Source: Massospora cicadina (lineage: Eukaryota > Entomophthoromycota > Entomophthoromycetes > Entomophthorales > Entomophthoraceae). Taken from it: a stretch of DNA of 64,000 bases. Under the pieces are notes generated by a model, which saw only the letters and a program-made list of their open reading frames with translations, searched no databases and was not told the DNA's origin. Of the stretch, positions 33,750 through 44,889 are shown one piece after another. The stretch lies in the NCBI GenBank assembly GCA_022478985.1, contig JAKSZP010012122.1, positions 1 through 64,000 on the forward strand. The letters run 5' to 3'. The position numbers were made by a program, and so were the translations under genes. Numbering within the stretch: the stretch's first letter is position 1; each line of letters begins with the position of its first letter.

Positions 33750-34660
33750 TTTTGATACTCTGGGATAGGCCCTGATATTAGTTCTTATCCTAGTTCATCA
33801 CAAATTTGACAAGCATTTCAAACTGTTATGGATGCCAGTGATGTCAAAGTCGTAGCATTATTGGCGCAACACAATTACAATTAAGTCAATCACCCAGTCA
33901 GGATCTTGGGTTTTTACCTCGTATCCTTTGTTGTTTTAAGGGGCAGTTGACCAAAAGCCCAAGGGTGCTGAAAACTTACCTTAAATTGCTTCTCTTGGTC
34001 AAGAAGTCTTGTTGATCCAGATATTAATTCTTTTTGAGGCAAGTTTCGATTAAATACAATTTTTACTTAAAATTGTCAAAAGGGAGGAAAATTGTAAGGT
34101 TTATTTTCATAATACCAAATATAAATGGGAAAGCGGGGAAGTGCTTTTAGGAAAATCTAAGCCGCCCAAGCCTATATCTAATAATGTAAACCAATCATGG
34201 ATTCAAAATAGCCTAATTATCTTGGACAATTTGATTGAGCTCATCTCATTGATCAGGTCTAATCCCAACTAAAGTTTGGTTTTTTCATCAGTTCAGGATC
34301 GATTCCCATTACCTGATACATCTGAATCAGTCATTTAGGTCAGAATTCCAACACACCCTATCAATTACTTCAGCAAATTCATAAACAAAACAGGAGAGAT
34401 TATAATACTAGAGAACGTGAGTGTTTGACTGTGCTGCTGGCTGTCAAGCATTTACGCCCCTTCCTCTATGTGAACATTTCGAAATTATAACAAATATGTG
34501 TCATAAAGGTGATTCCAACAGATGAAGTACCCAGATAGGAGACTTGCTTGATGGGCCCTTAAGGTACAGAATTACAATTTTTCTGTTGTCCACCATGTGG
34601 GTGATATCCATCAGAATGCTGATGGGCTGTCTTGCTTACCTATAATAATGTTATATTCTT
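33750..34660 (+). pseudogene. G3 RNase H region
   Basis: A DASDVKVVALLAQ-like segment at about 33,830-33,870 is the start of RNase H. A second part, TRERECLTVLLAVKHLRPFL, lies at 34,410-34,470, and the closing HHVGD and NADGL segment is at 34,590-34,630. About 450 bases between the two parts are more than G1 or G4 have there, so a further small insertion is possible. Confidence 0.55.
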
Positions 34661-34839
34661 CCAAAAAAAACTGGTTTATGAGCTGACTGGGCGACCCAAG
34701 ATGTTGGACTTAGAGACCCTTGAGGTTTAAGAGCAACTAAGATGGATGACCAATAAAAACCAAATTAAAGAAGGGATGCTTTATAGATTAGCAGGCATGT
34801 CATGGTTACCTTATTTATTCCTTTAGCTAGCACCTCTAC

Positions 34840-35700
34840 CATCCTGTAGGCGCATATCACTATAGCCATGGCGCTCTACAGAAATCCTACCAGTGGTTTA
34901 AGGACTGATGCTACTTGAAGGCTTGACTGACTCCATCCACGATGTTATAAGTTCCTGCCTTATTTACATATGTCAAGATCCCTCATGTTTAATTTATTAA
35001 CATCAAGTGTTGTTCTAATCTCACCTTTTTCTAATGTTAGTGTTGATGTTATTGAACTCTTGCAATCTTCCATGTATGGGTACTGATACATTAATCTCAC
35101 AATGATCACTTCACAAATTGGGTCAAAGTCATATCAGTAGTCTCTGTCACCAAAGCCAACGCCATATTCTTACTTAATTAATTCTTCACCTGTCATGGTA
35201 GCCCAAAAGTTCTCTTGTCTGATAAAAGTACACATTTCATATCACAAGTGTACATGAACTCAATTGTCTGATGGGTACTTATCAATCCTTTATGCCCCCT
35301 ATTGCCCTTCTACTAATGGGTTGTAGAGTGAGCTAATGGTACTATTATCTCCATACTCTTTAGAATAGTGCAAACTGATCCTCTTAATGGAACAAATATC
35401 TCCCTGAAGCAATAATAGCAAATAGGTTAATCTATCACTAAGCTATTAGATGTTCCAAAATTGTGCTCTATACAGTCAATACTAAGTTTGGCCTCTAGTG
35501 TCCAGACCACATTAGAATCTTCTACCTCTGATACAGCTTATTTAGCTATGAGTAGAATGGAATAATATACTTTAGCTACAGATTTTTGTGGCGAAGTCCC
35601 AGGGACTATCACCAGAAGAGAAATAAAACAAGCCAATGCATAAACCCCTTCATTCTTGGGTATCAGTTAGGAGTTTTTACTCTCCTAACATCACTAACCT
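34840..35700 (+). pseudogene. G3 integrase
   Basis: The zinc-binding part is weak (HGALQKSYQWFKD at about 34,868-34,905). The core has NWVKVISVVSVTKANAIF (35,118-35,170) and VLLSDKSTHFISQ (35,208-35,250) with the second catalytic Asp kept. The Glu region reads NGL-stop or WVVE-stop-ANGTIISIL (35,320-35,365). The C-terminal domain is not readable. Inactive. Confidence 0.6.
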
Positions 35701-35858
35701 GGAGAAAGAGTTCATAAGCTTATATTTTTAGGGTCTGACCCTATCAAGTGATATACCTCTGTGGCCAAAATTCTCTATTGCTTCCACAAAAAATGAGATC
35801 TGTTTTCAATTATGTCTATGTACTGTTCCTAAAAAGGTATGTACCCCCTCAACAAGCT

Positions 35859-35870
35859 CTTGAGGGGTAT
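35859..35870 (+). other. Polypurine tract of G3
   Basis: CTTGAGGGGTAT directly before the 3' LTR start TGTCAG. It nearly matches the tract of G1. Confidence 0.6.
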
Positions 35871-37061
35871 TGTCAGAGTGACAGAGTTCAAATCAGCTTA
35901 AATATGAGCCAAGCCTTTGATGAGTTGAATTTTGACCAACATAAACCATTATGTGATGAATTCATTTAATGTACCTTAACTTCCAAGTAAAAAAGGGGCT
36001 AAATAATTCTGAACGTCCCCATTGAGTATATAGGGTCTGATCCCCTATGTTTCAATTCAGGTTTGTATATTTGCCAGTGCTTTTTTACACCCAAATTTCA
36101 ACAATATCTTTGCAGGAGTAGTGAACCTCTCACCTCAGGAATAAATGGTTTGGGGGATTTTATACTACTTAACTTTAAATTAAGAAAAACTACTACTATT
36201 ATAAAAAGCTAGATTTAATATGTTTTTATTGAGTTGAACTTGGGGATCAAAAAGCAAGCCCTCTCAATATCCTGATGCTTAGTGATTCAATCTTTATTGA
36301 GACTTAAAGTGAGAGAGGCATGAAATTCATTATAATCTTCAAGTCTAATTAGGTAATATGGATTTTTGACCTAGTGGAGCTCTTGAGACTCGTCTCACTT
36401 TTTAACAGAATGGCCAATGGAGGATTGATGGCTGGTAGGACAAATCCGTGAGGTAAGGATTTGATAAATTACCCAATCAATGGGTGTGAAAATATTTGCA
36501 CCTTGTGGGACCCCCTCCAGCCCTATAAAGGGGGTGGTCTCCTCCTATGTGTTTGAAGTAACCTGCAAGTGGGCTGGGGAGGGACCTCGGATGGACTCCC
36601 CAGGTTCTGCCACATGGCCGGTATAATTTGACTACCAAAACTCATTATATTTGGCCTAGGAGTGCAAATAAAAGTGTTACTCCAACTTGAGGGTTCCACT
36701 GAGAATTAACTAGGGTTTTTTGGCCAATATTATTTGCATTTACTTCCAAAATTTTCTTCTCAAAATATTGGACTTTTTTACTGTCCAACACCCTACACAA
36801 ACTAAAGACAAAGCTTTCTTGAAGATTGAGAAACACCTTGTCAGTCAATGGCACAATATTCTGGACAAAGGCGTTTCGTTTAAAGATTATAATTTACTTT
36901 TATCTAGGTAATAATCTAAGCTCTATCATATTTTCTCTGGTTTAATAATTGCCAAAGTGCACATTTTCTCTAGTGATTAATCCCACTAGGAATCCCACTG
37001 ATGATAATAAAAGATATTTTTACCCTTTGAAGGTACTGACCAACAAATATAGGAACTAATA
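35871..37061 (+). repeat. G3 3' LTR, split by a solo LTR
   Basis: The two parts, 35,871-36,047 and 36,796-37,061, add up to 443 bp and align with the 5' LTR at 25,696-26,139. Near the junction the 5' LTR reads GTCTGATCCCTTCAAAC and so gives an outline of the unoccupied site. The host duplication CTTAC follows at 37,062. Confidence 0.8.
36048..36790 (-). repeat. Solo LTR (G4 LTR family) inside the 3' LTR of G3
   Basis: Exactly 743 bp, with termini reading TGTTTCAATTC and CTGTCCAACA on the plus strand, flanked by the 5-bp duplication CCCTA (36,043-36,047 and 36,791-36,795). Its sense strand is the minus strand, since it aligns with the reverse complement of the G4 LTRs and of the solo LTR at 29,779. 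The antisense TATA-like box CTATAAAGGG is at 36,523-36,532. Confidence 0.85.
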
Positions 37062-37144
37062 CTTACAAAGAGAAAACTTATTCACAGTTTATCTAGACAT
37101 TATAGATAATCTATTAACATTCTTATATTTTTAATATTTTCAAT

Positions 37145-40100
37145 TTATTGTGGGGAAGGCTGACCATGGGACGGACACTTCCGAATATGACTCAGGAAAA
37201 TAAACTTAGTACCAGGGGAGGCACCCCAGAGAAGCGATGCTATCTCTTGTTGCCAGCGGGAACGCCACTTATGGGGAGGGGAGGGAACGTGTGAAGGGGC
37301 CGTAGCCACTATTGAGCACGTGTGGAGGAAGGGGTCTGATTTGATGAACCAGACTGGGAACCAGGAGGAGACCAGCTGTTGGCGACGCGGTGGGAGATAT
37401 TCAAACATCCACGCTTGAAAGTGGTCCACCAAATGAGACCGGAATCTGTGGACAGCTTCTGGGAGGGTGGGGATGGATCCAGCAATGGCATCCAAGACAA
37501 TCGTGTGGATAGTCCACATGGCGATTGCAACCACCAGATCACGGAGGGAGGGTGGGAGGGGGAGGCCATTGATGAAGCAAACATACCTTAACAGGCTGAA
37601 GGAATGCGTTTGATCCTGGCCTAGCAGACGTTGGACTTCGCGCCATATCACTTTAGAGGTGGGGCACTTCTCCAGGCGGTGGAACAGCGTTCCATACTGG
37701 CCATACACGACACAGGATGAGTGTAAAGCGTTAGAGCGCTCAGCTGTACGATACACCCACCTCAGGCAGCGCCACACATGGGAGCGGACTTGAGGCTGCA
37801 ACAGAGGATGGTGTGCATATTTCCAGATAGTATTTTGGGTCTCAGTGGAGTAAGGGATGTCCATCATGTCCAGGTAGTCCACCCTGGATAGGACATGGGG
37901 TCGAATGGGGATCACGCCATCATGGATGGGTAGCCCCTGTACCTCTTGTGTGAACTGAGGAGAGGGGCGGCCTCTTCGGGTTGTAAATCTGCTAATACAA
38001 ATTCTCCATCCTGCGCTTCGCATGGAGAGTAGGATTCGTTTGTAGTGGGTTTTAGTCCCGTGAGGACCTGTGGCCGATGTGTGTGATGCGAGGTATTTCA
38101 TCAAGGAGTGGGGGTTTGATGGATTGTTGAGGCCCAAGGCTCAGGAGAAGTTGGAGCAGGCTGCGCGGGATCAGTGTTGGGATGGGAGTGTAGGAGCGGT
38201 GACAGCCGCGATCCAAGTGCCCAGGATCTTGGCAGCATGGGCTTTGAAGTCAAGCAGGCCCATGCCACCTTGATGATGAGGGCCAAACATGACCTCTAGC
38301 TGTACTGGTGGAGGGCGGCCTGACCAAAGCCATCCTTGCAGCAAAGCATACAGGGATTTGAAGAAGCTTGGTGAGAAGGAGATGGCGTGGGCTCCGAACC
38401 AGACTTTGGATAGGAGTATAGAGTTGGCAAGAACAACCCTGCCAGTGAGGGTAGTAGGGTGGGCTCTGAGAGAGGCGATTCGCTTTGTCATGTTTTCCAG
38501 TATACGGCATTCCATCGCTGCTGACGCATATCCGCCTGCCTCCATCCAGACGCCCAGATGGCGCATCGGTCCTATGGTAGGACGTGGCACAAAGGGGAGC
38601 ACCAGTGGAGCGGTGTGTGTTGAATTAGTAAGGCGTGGACGTGGGCGAGCAGATGGGCTGGGTTGGGAACTGATTGCTGGGGCCCAACAGTTCTGAAACT
38701 GACCAAGGAGGATGATTTTGTTTTTGGAGGCGTTTGGTGCCGCGTTGCTTACCCAGGAATATTCCTGGATTAGAGCTTCAAGTGCGCGTGCATCTTTGTT
38801 ATTAGAAACCCCACCACACAATCATCTGCAAATGCCATCATCTTGACTGGGGTTTGGCCTGGCACATGGACCCCAGTGAGTTGGGCATTCACATTTCGCA
38901 GTAGTGGGTCAAGGCTGAAGTTGTATAAGAGTGGGCTGAGGGGGTCCCCTTGTCGCAGGCCCCTTTGAGGGTGGACTACTTCCGTTAGGAAGCCTGGGCC
39001 ACGCACTGCCATTGTCGCAGATTCTGTGAGCAGCATCCCCCAGTCTATGAAGCGGGGGTAGGCGGAATTGATGGAGGCAGGCCCTAAGGTATTCCCAGTT
39101 TACTCTATCATAGGCCTTTTGTTGGTCCAAGAATACAAGTGCCCCAGAGGCTGTGGACTGACATACATTAGCCACAGAGTGCACGTTATCCCAAATCGAC
39201 CTTCTGGGGCGAAACCGAATTGTTCTGGGGAGATGGTGGCAGATGCTACAGTCCCTAAACGTTTAGCCATGATTTTTGATGAAAATTTTGGTGTCTGTGT
39301 TTGTTAGAGAAATGGGGCGCCAGTTGGCTAAGTCAAGCTTATCCCCTTTCTTGAAGAGTGTGACAGTAAAGGCCTCATGACCTCCTGGTAGGAGGCGCGT
39401 TTCCAACAGGCTTTGGTTAAGTGAGGCTAGCAGCAATGGGGATATATATTTTATTTTTTGTAGAACTCATATGGAATGCCATCTGGGCCTGGGCATTTTC
39501 AGTTTGGCGCACCGCGAATGGCTGTCCATAATTTGTTCAGAGTAATTAAATTTATTATTTCTGGGTATCAGAAAATGGTGCAGATATGAGCTCGGTCAAG
39601 AAATTCTGCCATTTTGGCCAGCTGAATTGGTTCAGCTAAGTATAACTCGGAGTAATATTTTTACATTTCAATTGCCACTTTGGCCAGTGTGTCCGCAATG
39701 GAATTATCCGATCTTCACATCTGTGTTCAGGCCATGCTCTGGTGTGGTGCAAAAATTTTTTAAAGAAGTATGCGGTGCACTTGTCACCTTTAGTGATGCG
39801 TGTGGCCCTGTATTGGACACAAACCCAATGTTTGTGTTGCCTTTTGAGTGCATTGAGGTGGGTGGCTGCCTCTGCCCACTTCCAGCCCCATGCAGGGCTG
39901 TATCCTGTGGCTGGAATGTTGGACTCCAAGTGGGCCAATTCCACCAAAGTGTGTGAGATAACCGCAGATGTGGCTTGTGAGCGTCTGGAGGAGAGATGGT
40001 GATAGTGGCAGATGGTGTCCTCTTTGAAAGTTGCCCATGTGGAAATGGGGTCCACGCAAAATGGTGCAACAAACAATTTCGCCAAAGTTGCCTCTTCCAC

Positions 40101-40886
40101 CCACATAGAAAATCCTGGTGACGCGAGCTTGGGGGGGCAGATTTTGCACCAATGTGGGGCCTTTGCAACTGTGACGGGTAAGTGGTATGTTATTGAGACC
40201 AGTCGGTGGTCGGAGGATTCCATTTTTGTTGTTTTGAAGTGGGAGATGTGGGATTGGAATTTTGCCGGCGTTAGAATAAGGTCAATGTGGGTCATGGACC
40301 TTAATTGGCCGTTGTGGACGTGGGGATGCATCATGTTTTCAAGCAGTGGGGCATGTCGTGGCAGCACATCCATTAACCCAAGGGTGGCTTTTAGAATGCA
40401 TAGTTCTACATGACCTTGTGGGGCGTTGGGTGAGGGCAGCCACCAGTCCGTTGGTGAGGTTAGCCAACAGTTCATGTCGCCAACTAGAAAAGAATCAGGG
40501 GGTAACAGGAGGGATTTGACCAATGAGAAAAATTTCAGATGCTCGTGTGCACCGTTTGGGGCATAAATATTGACAATTGTGTGTGCAACATCAGCCCACG
40601 AGAAGGTGACGATGAGCACTTGGCCATTCAGGAATGTTTCTGAGGATGTGAATTTGAAAAAATTATTTTTCTGAATTAGCACCCCACAGTGCTTCGACCA
40701 AAAGGATAGGGATGGAAGGAGCATTGTTTTCCAAATTTCCTAGGAACCTCGTGGACAGTGGGACTCCTGGATGGCCAGGATATCCACGGGTAAATTGTGT
40801 TGTAAAAAACTCAGTTTCCTAGCCCATGATGGGGAGGCCTTGAGTCTGGCAATATTCAGTAACCCTAGAGTGAAGGTTTCCCCCAT
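37145..40886 (-). pseudogene. LINE C ORF2: endonuclease-reverse transcriptase, nearly whole
   Basis: ATG at 40,886. A stop near 40,740 precedes a 362-codon open stretch (39,636-40,724) holding the endonuclease: IVNIYAPNGAH, VGDMNCWLTS, THIDLILTPA and SSDHRLVSITYH, with the Asn and Asp-His positions of an APE-type enzyme intact. Reverse transcriptase pieces: QQKAYDRVNWEYL (38,909-39,184), GLRQGDPLSPLLYNF and MMAFADDC (38,770-39,036), then 38,171-38,821. The last stretch, 37,145-38,137, includes the knuckle with Tyr in place of the second Cys (CVVYGQYGTLFHRLEKC). The frame ends at a TAA that is part of the terminal CAATAA, so there is practically no 3' UTR. Confidence 0.85.
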
Positions 40887-40892
40887 CGCACT

Positions 40893-42306
40893 TTAGGTGC
40901 GAGGAGGTGGGCCCCTGGGCCCACCAGCCTCTTCAAGGTCCCCATGGGCTTTCACAGCAGCGTTGGTGTTAGCAGCAATGCTATCAGGGTTTTTGTTAAT
41001 TTTTGCAGAAAGAGTCGCGTTGGCTTTGGCCTTCACTTTTTGTTTTCCTGACGTCAGACGAATTTTTTGTGGTGCGGATAAGTTCAGTGCACCGTTGAGT
41101 GGGGCAAAAAAAATTTTCAATTGGGATAGGTCCCAAGTCAGTTTTGACTGGAGCTTGGGTGCAGCGATTGGGTGAGATTGAATCTCCCATTGGATCCTCT
41201 GATTGAGTGGCCTGCTCGGCATAGGACTCCCAATCTGATTGGGTGATGGATTCCCAAGTTGCTTCCACCGCGAAGGTCTCCATGTCCTCCTGGCATTGTG
41301 AGTATGGGATGGTGGTGGTGGCCTTGGCCACTTCCTTGGCCGCAGCTCTATGGGCCTGCTTGGCCTTCTTCTGCTCCTGCAGGGAGATGGGCTTTACCAA
41401 TAGGTAGCAGCCTTGTGCTCCCCATGGGAAAGCCTCTTTGGTGCTTGCAGTTGGTTTGTAGTACGCCTCTCCACTGGCCATGGCCGCCGAGGGGTACTCT
41501 TGGAATGTGACACCCTCCTTGATGGGGCATGCATGTGCCTTATGGCAGAATGCGTCACAGTGGGTGCAAATGGGGGGCGCGCTGTCCACGGTTACCCAGA
41601 ATGGGTGGGTGGTGTGCCCTGCAATATCAATAAAAGTAGAGTGCAGGATCTGGGTTAGTTCCTTCATGATCTCCTCAGTTGGGTTCAGAATTGTGATGGC
41701 TTTGCCGGTGCACAGGTGTGGCATCAGCGTGAAACATTGCATTTCAAAAGATTGTAATTCGCCATATATGGTGAGACCATCTTTCAGGTGTTGCTCCAAA
41801 ATGTCATGTTTTACCATAGTAGGCAAAAAGTCAAACGTGAGGAAAATTTGGTTTGATTTTGTCCATCTGGTGCATTTGGTTTCAACAACCCATTGCCCTT
41901 CAGGGAGGTTGACCACTATGCGCACCGCTGCAGCCTCATCTGCTGCTATTTTGCTTTTGAAACCCAGGTCCAGCCAACCATGCGACATGGAGTGAGGTGC
42001 AACGTACACCGCGGTCAGGAAAATTTTGTGTACATCTTCACAAAATTTTTCCCATAAGGCCATTTTTTGGATGTCCAGATACATACAAACTCCAAATTCT
42101 ACCGACGAAAGTGGCTGAGAGTGTGGCGTGTTGATGTACTGGTTGCATCATGCTTGCCATGCGAGTATCTCTGGGGAAATTGTGACCGCCAGTTTTTTGA
42201 GATTTTTTTCTATTCCGCCAGATTCTCCAGGGCGTTTTTGAATGTTAGAGGCCGTGGGCCTTCCACCTGCTCCTCTTGCCTTGCTTGCCCAACTGCTCCC
42301 AGACAT
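40893..42306 (-). pseudogene. LINE C ORF1: CCHC RNA-binding protein
   Basis: ATG at 42,306 (MSGSSWASKARGAGGRP). The frame meets a single TGA near 42,150, where LINE B has CGA, a CpG transition. From 42,084 it is open for 362 codons, with VYVAPHSMSHGWLDLGF, an intact knuckle CTHCDAFCHKAHAC and the Lys/Ala-rich helix KKAKQAHRAAAKE. A one-base slip in an A run near 41,105 shifts the last part, which continues in the frame 40,893-41,222 and ends GGPRGPPPRT. The full-length protein would be about 470 residues. The stop codon lies 4 bases before the ORF2 ATG. Confidence 0.85.
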
Positions 42307-42454
42307 GGGCGCAAACTAATCTCCTCTATGAGATTATCAAACTAGATTTAGTCTTGAATTGAATGGGTTGCAAAAGTGTTTGCAACGAGAAAGAAAAGTT
42401 TTTTTATTAGTGATATTGGTAGGATAGAAAATTTATCTCTATTAACATTCTTAT

Positions 42455-43647
42455 TCTTTCTAAATGCTTACTAAAAAGCCAATGATATCCTCATTATATA
42501 TGATTATAGTGTTAAAATTTAGTACATAACTTATAAACACAATACTAGATACATATCTCAACTTTCTAAGTAGATAACTTCTCCTCACAAAACTAGTCTA
42601 GTTTTTCTGAGTGCTCAAGGACTTATCTTTTAAAAAACAAAGAAAAATGAGAGGTGTAATCCCAATTTGGTAAATTATAAAGTATACTTTAAAAGGCTTT
42701 AAAATCGTAGTTTTTAAGAGATTAATTTTAAAGTTGTGAGCATTCATACTTGTTATCTTTTTCAAAAAGCTATCTATAAGTCCTCCATTGCTATCCCTAA
42801 CTTTCCATATTATACTTAGCCTCTTTTGCTGCTTTGATTGCCTTAACTAAAACGGTATCTTTGCCTCATATATGTATTAAAATAACCTATATATTACCTG
42901 TGACAAGGGTACAATATTGGTTACAAATGATACATCAAACCATTTTTAGTGGTGTAATATATAAATCATAAAAAATCTTGTTTAAAGTGTGATTAGCCTG
43001 CAGGGTAATTTCTGGCACCCCTCTAGTACAGGCTTTGTTCAATACAAGTTGAAATCTTTACTAGTTAGAAAAAATTGGTGTGGTATATTTGTCCTAAGGT
43101 TGACCCACCTCAATTACATTTCAAAAATCATGTTTTAGTATTATTTAACATAAATAAGCTACTTTAACATCTTAAGAAATCTACCTCATTGACTCTTATG
43201 CTAAACATATCTTAATATTATAGTATAGTGCGTTTTGCCCAGAGTTTTGAACAGAAGTTGAAGTTTCTCCATGCTAATGGTATTCCACTGTATATACTTA
43301 ATTACAATCAAATCAGATAGTCGTATAAGATGCTACTTTGATATGCCTTAAGAACATAGAATGTTATATTATATAAAATAAAACATCTTATACCACTATT
43401 AATTACATAGATGAATTGTCTTTTTAAAACAGCAATCTGGTTATAAGATCTTTAATCTGTGAAAAGAATTCTGTCCTGAGTCTTCTATCATAAAAAGAAA
43501 TAATATGATTTTTGAATTAATTGATGAGGTTTTTAATTGAACTTTATAAAATGGTATAGAAGCCACAGCATCTTTATGTTTAGAATTTGTTAATTACATG
43601 GTTTATAATTCAGAAGCAAATCCTGTAAATCAGGATCTAGCTTTTCA
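42455..43647. other. AT-rich DNA, no gene recognised
   Basis: No domain, repeat with ends, or RNA gene recognised. Confidence 0.5.
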
Positions 43648-43770
43648 GTCTATCTATAAGCCTTGTGGAACAACCCTTGCAGCTAATTTGGGAAGCATTC
43701 CCATTTTGAACCAAGAAGGAGAAGAAGCTGGCAGCCATCCCTCTTGTCATTATGGGTGTTTCAACCCATG
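43648..43770 (+). repeat. Left fragment of 0.9-1 kb repeat, interrupted by G4
   Basis: Aligns with 57,954-58,060 both as DNA (TAAGCCTT, AACCAAGAAGG) and as protein (PILNQEGEEAGSHPS against TILNQEGKEAESHLS). The repeat resumes at 52,193 after G4. Confidence 0.6.
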
Positions 43771-44578
43771 TATTGGACAATTAAACATCCGATTAGTTAA
43801 AAAGAATGTTTTGGTGGAAAATGAGCCAGAATTTAATAATACGTTACAGTCTAGTTCTCAAAAAAAATTGTATAATTGGAGAAATACTTTTACTCCTCAC
43901 ATTCAGCTGAAAACCTCTTATTGAGTTGGCAAGGGCACTCTGCAACCCCAGAAAAATAGGCATGCTGACGTAGAAGTCCACCCACGCCCAACCATTAATT
44001 TGGTTCAAGTTCTTAAGAAAAACCAATCTCCTTTTATAGACCTGAAGGGGGTTCAGGGGGCGAAAATATCTTATCCACAAATCAACCCTTTGGGCATCAG
44101 GTAATCAGCTGAGTCAAATACCTGGTTCATACGTGTGATTAGATTAAATATATCAAAATTTTACAGCATGGTTTCCTCATTCCTGCCATCAACCCATCCC
44201 TTGAAACTAAGTCGCTTCTAGGGGAAACCCCCCATTTGAGAGTTCTGATAGGCTACATCATCACTTGCCTAAATTGAGTCATTCTCTGCCTTTTTAAATT
44301 CTGACGTCCTTCTCATTTTTAGCTCCAACTTACTTAAATACTAGGAGTCAACATTATCATGGGAAATGCTTTTTACCCTCAGTACTTAACTTAAAAAATA
44401 CAATAAAATTTAAAATGCTTTTATTACTTAATTATTATACTTAAAACTCAATTTATGGTTAGGTTTCCCCTACAACCTTTATCAACAGATGAGTGTTTCA
44501 AGACCCCTGTTACTGCTAAAATTATTGAAATCTTGTGCAAAAGCACCAGCAAGCATTATCCCTGCCCGGATTCCAACA
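43771..44578 (+). repeat. G4 5' LTR
   Basis: 808 bp, from TATTGGACAATTAAA (TG changed to TA) to GATTCCAACA. It aligns with 51,385-52,192, also 808 bp, and with the two 743-bp solo LTRs. The antisense TATA-like box CCTTTTATAG is at 44,030-44,039. Confidence 0.85.
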
Positions 44579-44580
44579 AG

Positions 44581-44596
44581 TGGTGCTCACTACATA
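44581..44596 (+). other. Primer-binding site of G4
   Basis: TGGTGCTCACTACATA starts two bases after the LTR end. The first eight bases equal those of the G1 site. Confidence 0.55.
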
Positions 44597-44889
44597 GGCC
44601 CTGTGCACCACAAATCTTTAAATAAAAATGGAGACTGTTTGGATTAACAATCCTCCTAACCTCCCTGCTGTGTTAATACAAGGCTAGATGCTTCGTTAAC
44701 AGTAACTTTCTAAAGCCTTGTCATAACTCAAAGAGTTTCAACAGCGTCCTTCTCCAGCTTCTCATGAAGCTGTTTCTGCTGTTAACCCACCTCCCACTAA
44801 AACAACATCGCTCCCTTTAAACCCCTGTTTAAAGCAAGTTTATCCCCTGGAGAAGGTACTGTTGCTTCATTTTTATATGTATACAAATC

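Larger units (their letters stand above)
25696..37061 (+). mobile_element. Ty3/gypsy retrotransposon G3, complete, invaded three times
   Basis: Boundaries come from matching LTRs and a 5-bp duplication CTTAC. In order: 5' LTR, primer site, Gag N-terminus (26,540-26,880), ORF1-only LINE relative (27,194-29,127), Gag Gly-Pro region split by a solo LTR (29,779-30,521), protease (31,990-32,070), RT (32,950-33,450), RNase H (33,750-34,660), integrase (34,840-35,600), polypurine tract, and a 3' LTR split by another solo LTR (36,048-36,790). Without the three insertions it is about 7.9 kb. Its Gag and pol match G1 more than G5. Heavily mutated and inactive. Confidence 0.85.
37127..42437 (-). mobile_element. 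LINE C, L1-like non-LTR retrotransposon, full length, best preserved
   Basis: Flanked by an exact 17-nt duplication TCTATTAACATTCTTAT (37,110-37,126 and 42,438-42,454). It lies about 45 bp beyond the end of G3. Minus strand: about 40 extra nt at the 5' end not present in A or B, then the common leader, ORF1 (42,306 to 40,893) and ORF2 (40,886 to 37,145). The tail after CAATAA is A/T-rich. Close to LINE A over its full length. Fewer breaks than the other copies, but still inactive. Confidence 0.9.

Noticed and set aside
29779..36790. One large element with inverted terminal repeats of 743 bp
   Set aside because: Each 743-bp unit has its own 5-bp target-site duplication (GACCC and CCCTA) and sits inside a recognisable part of G3, so they are two independent solo LTRs.
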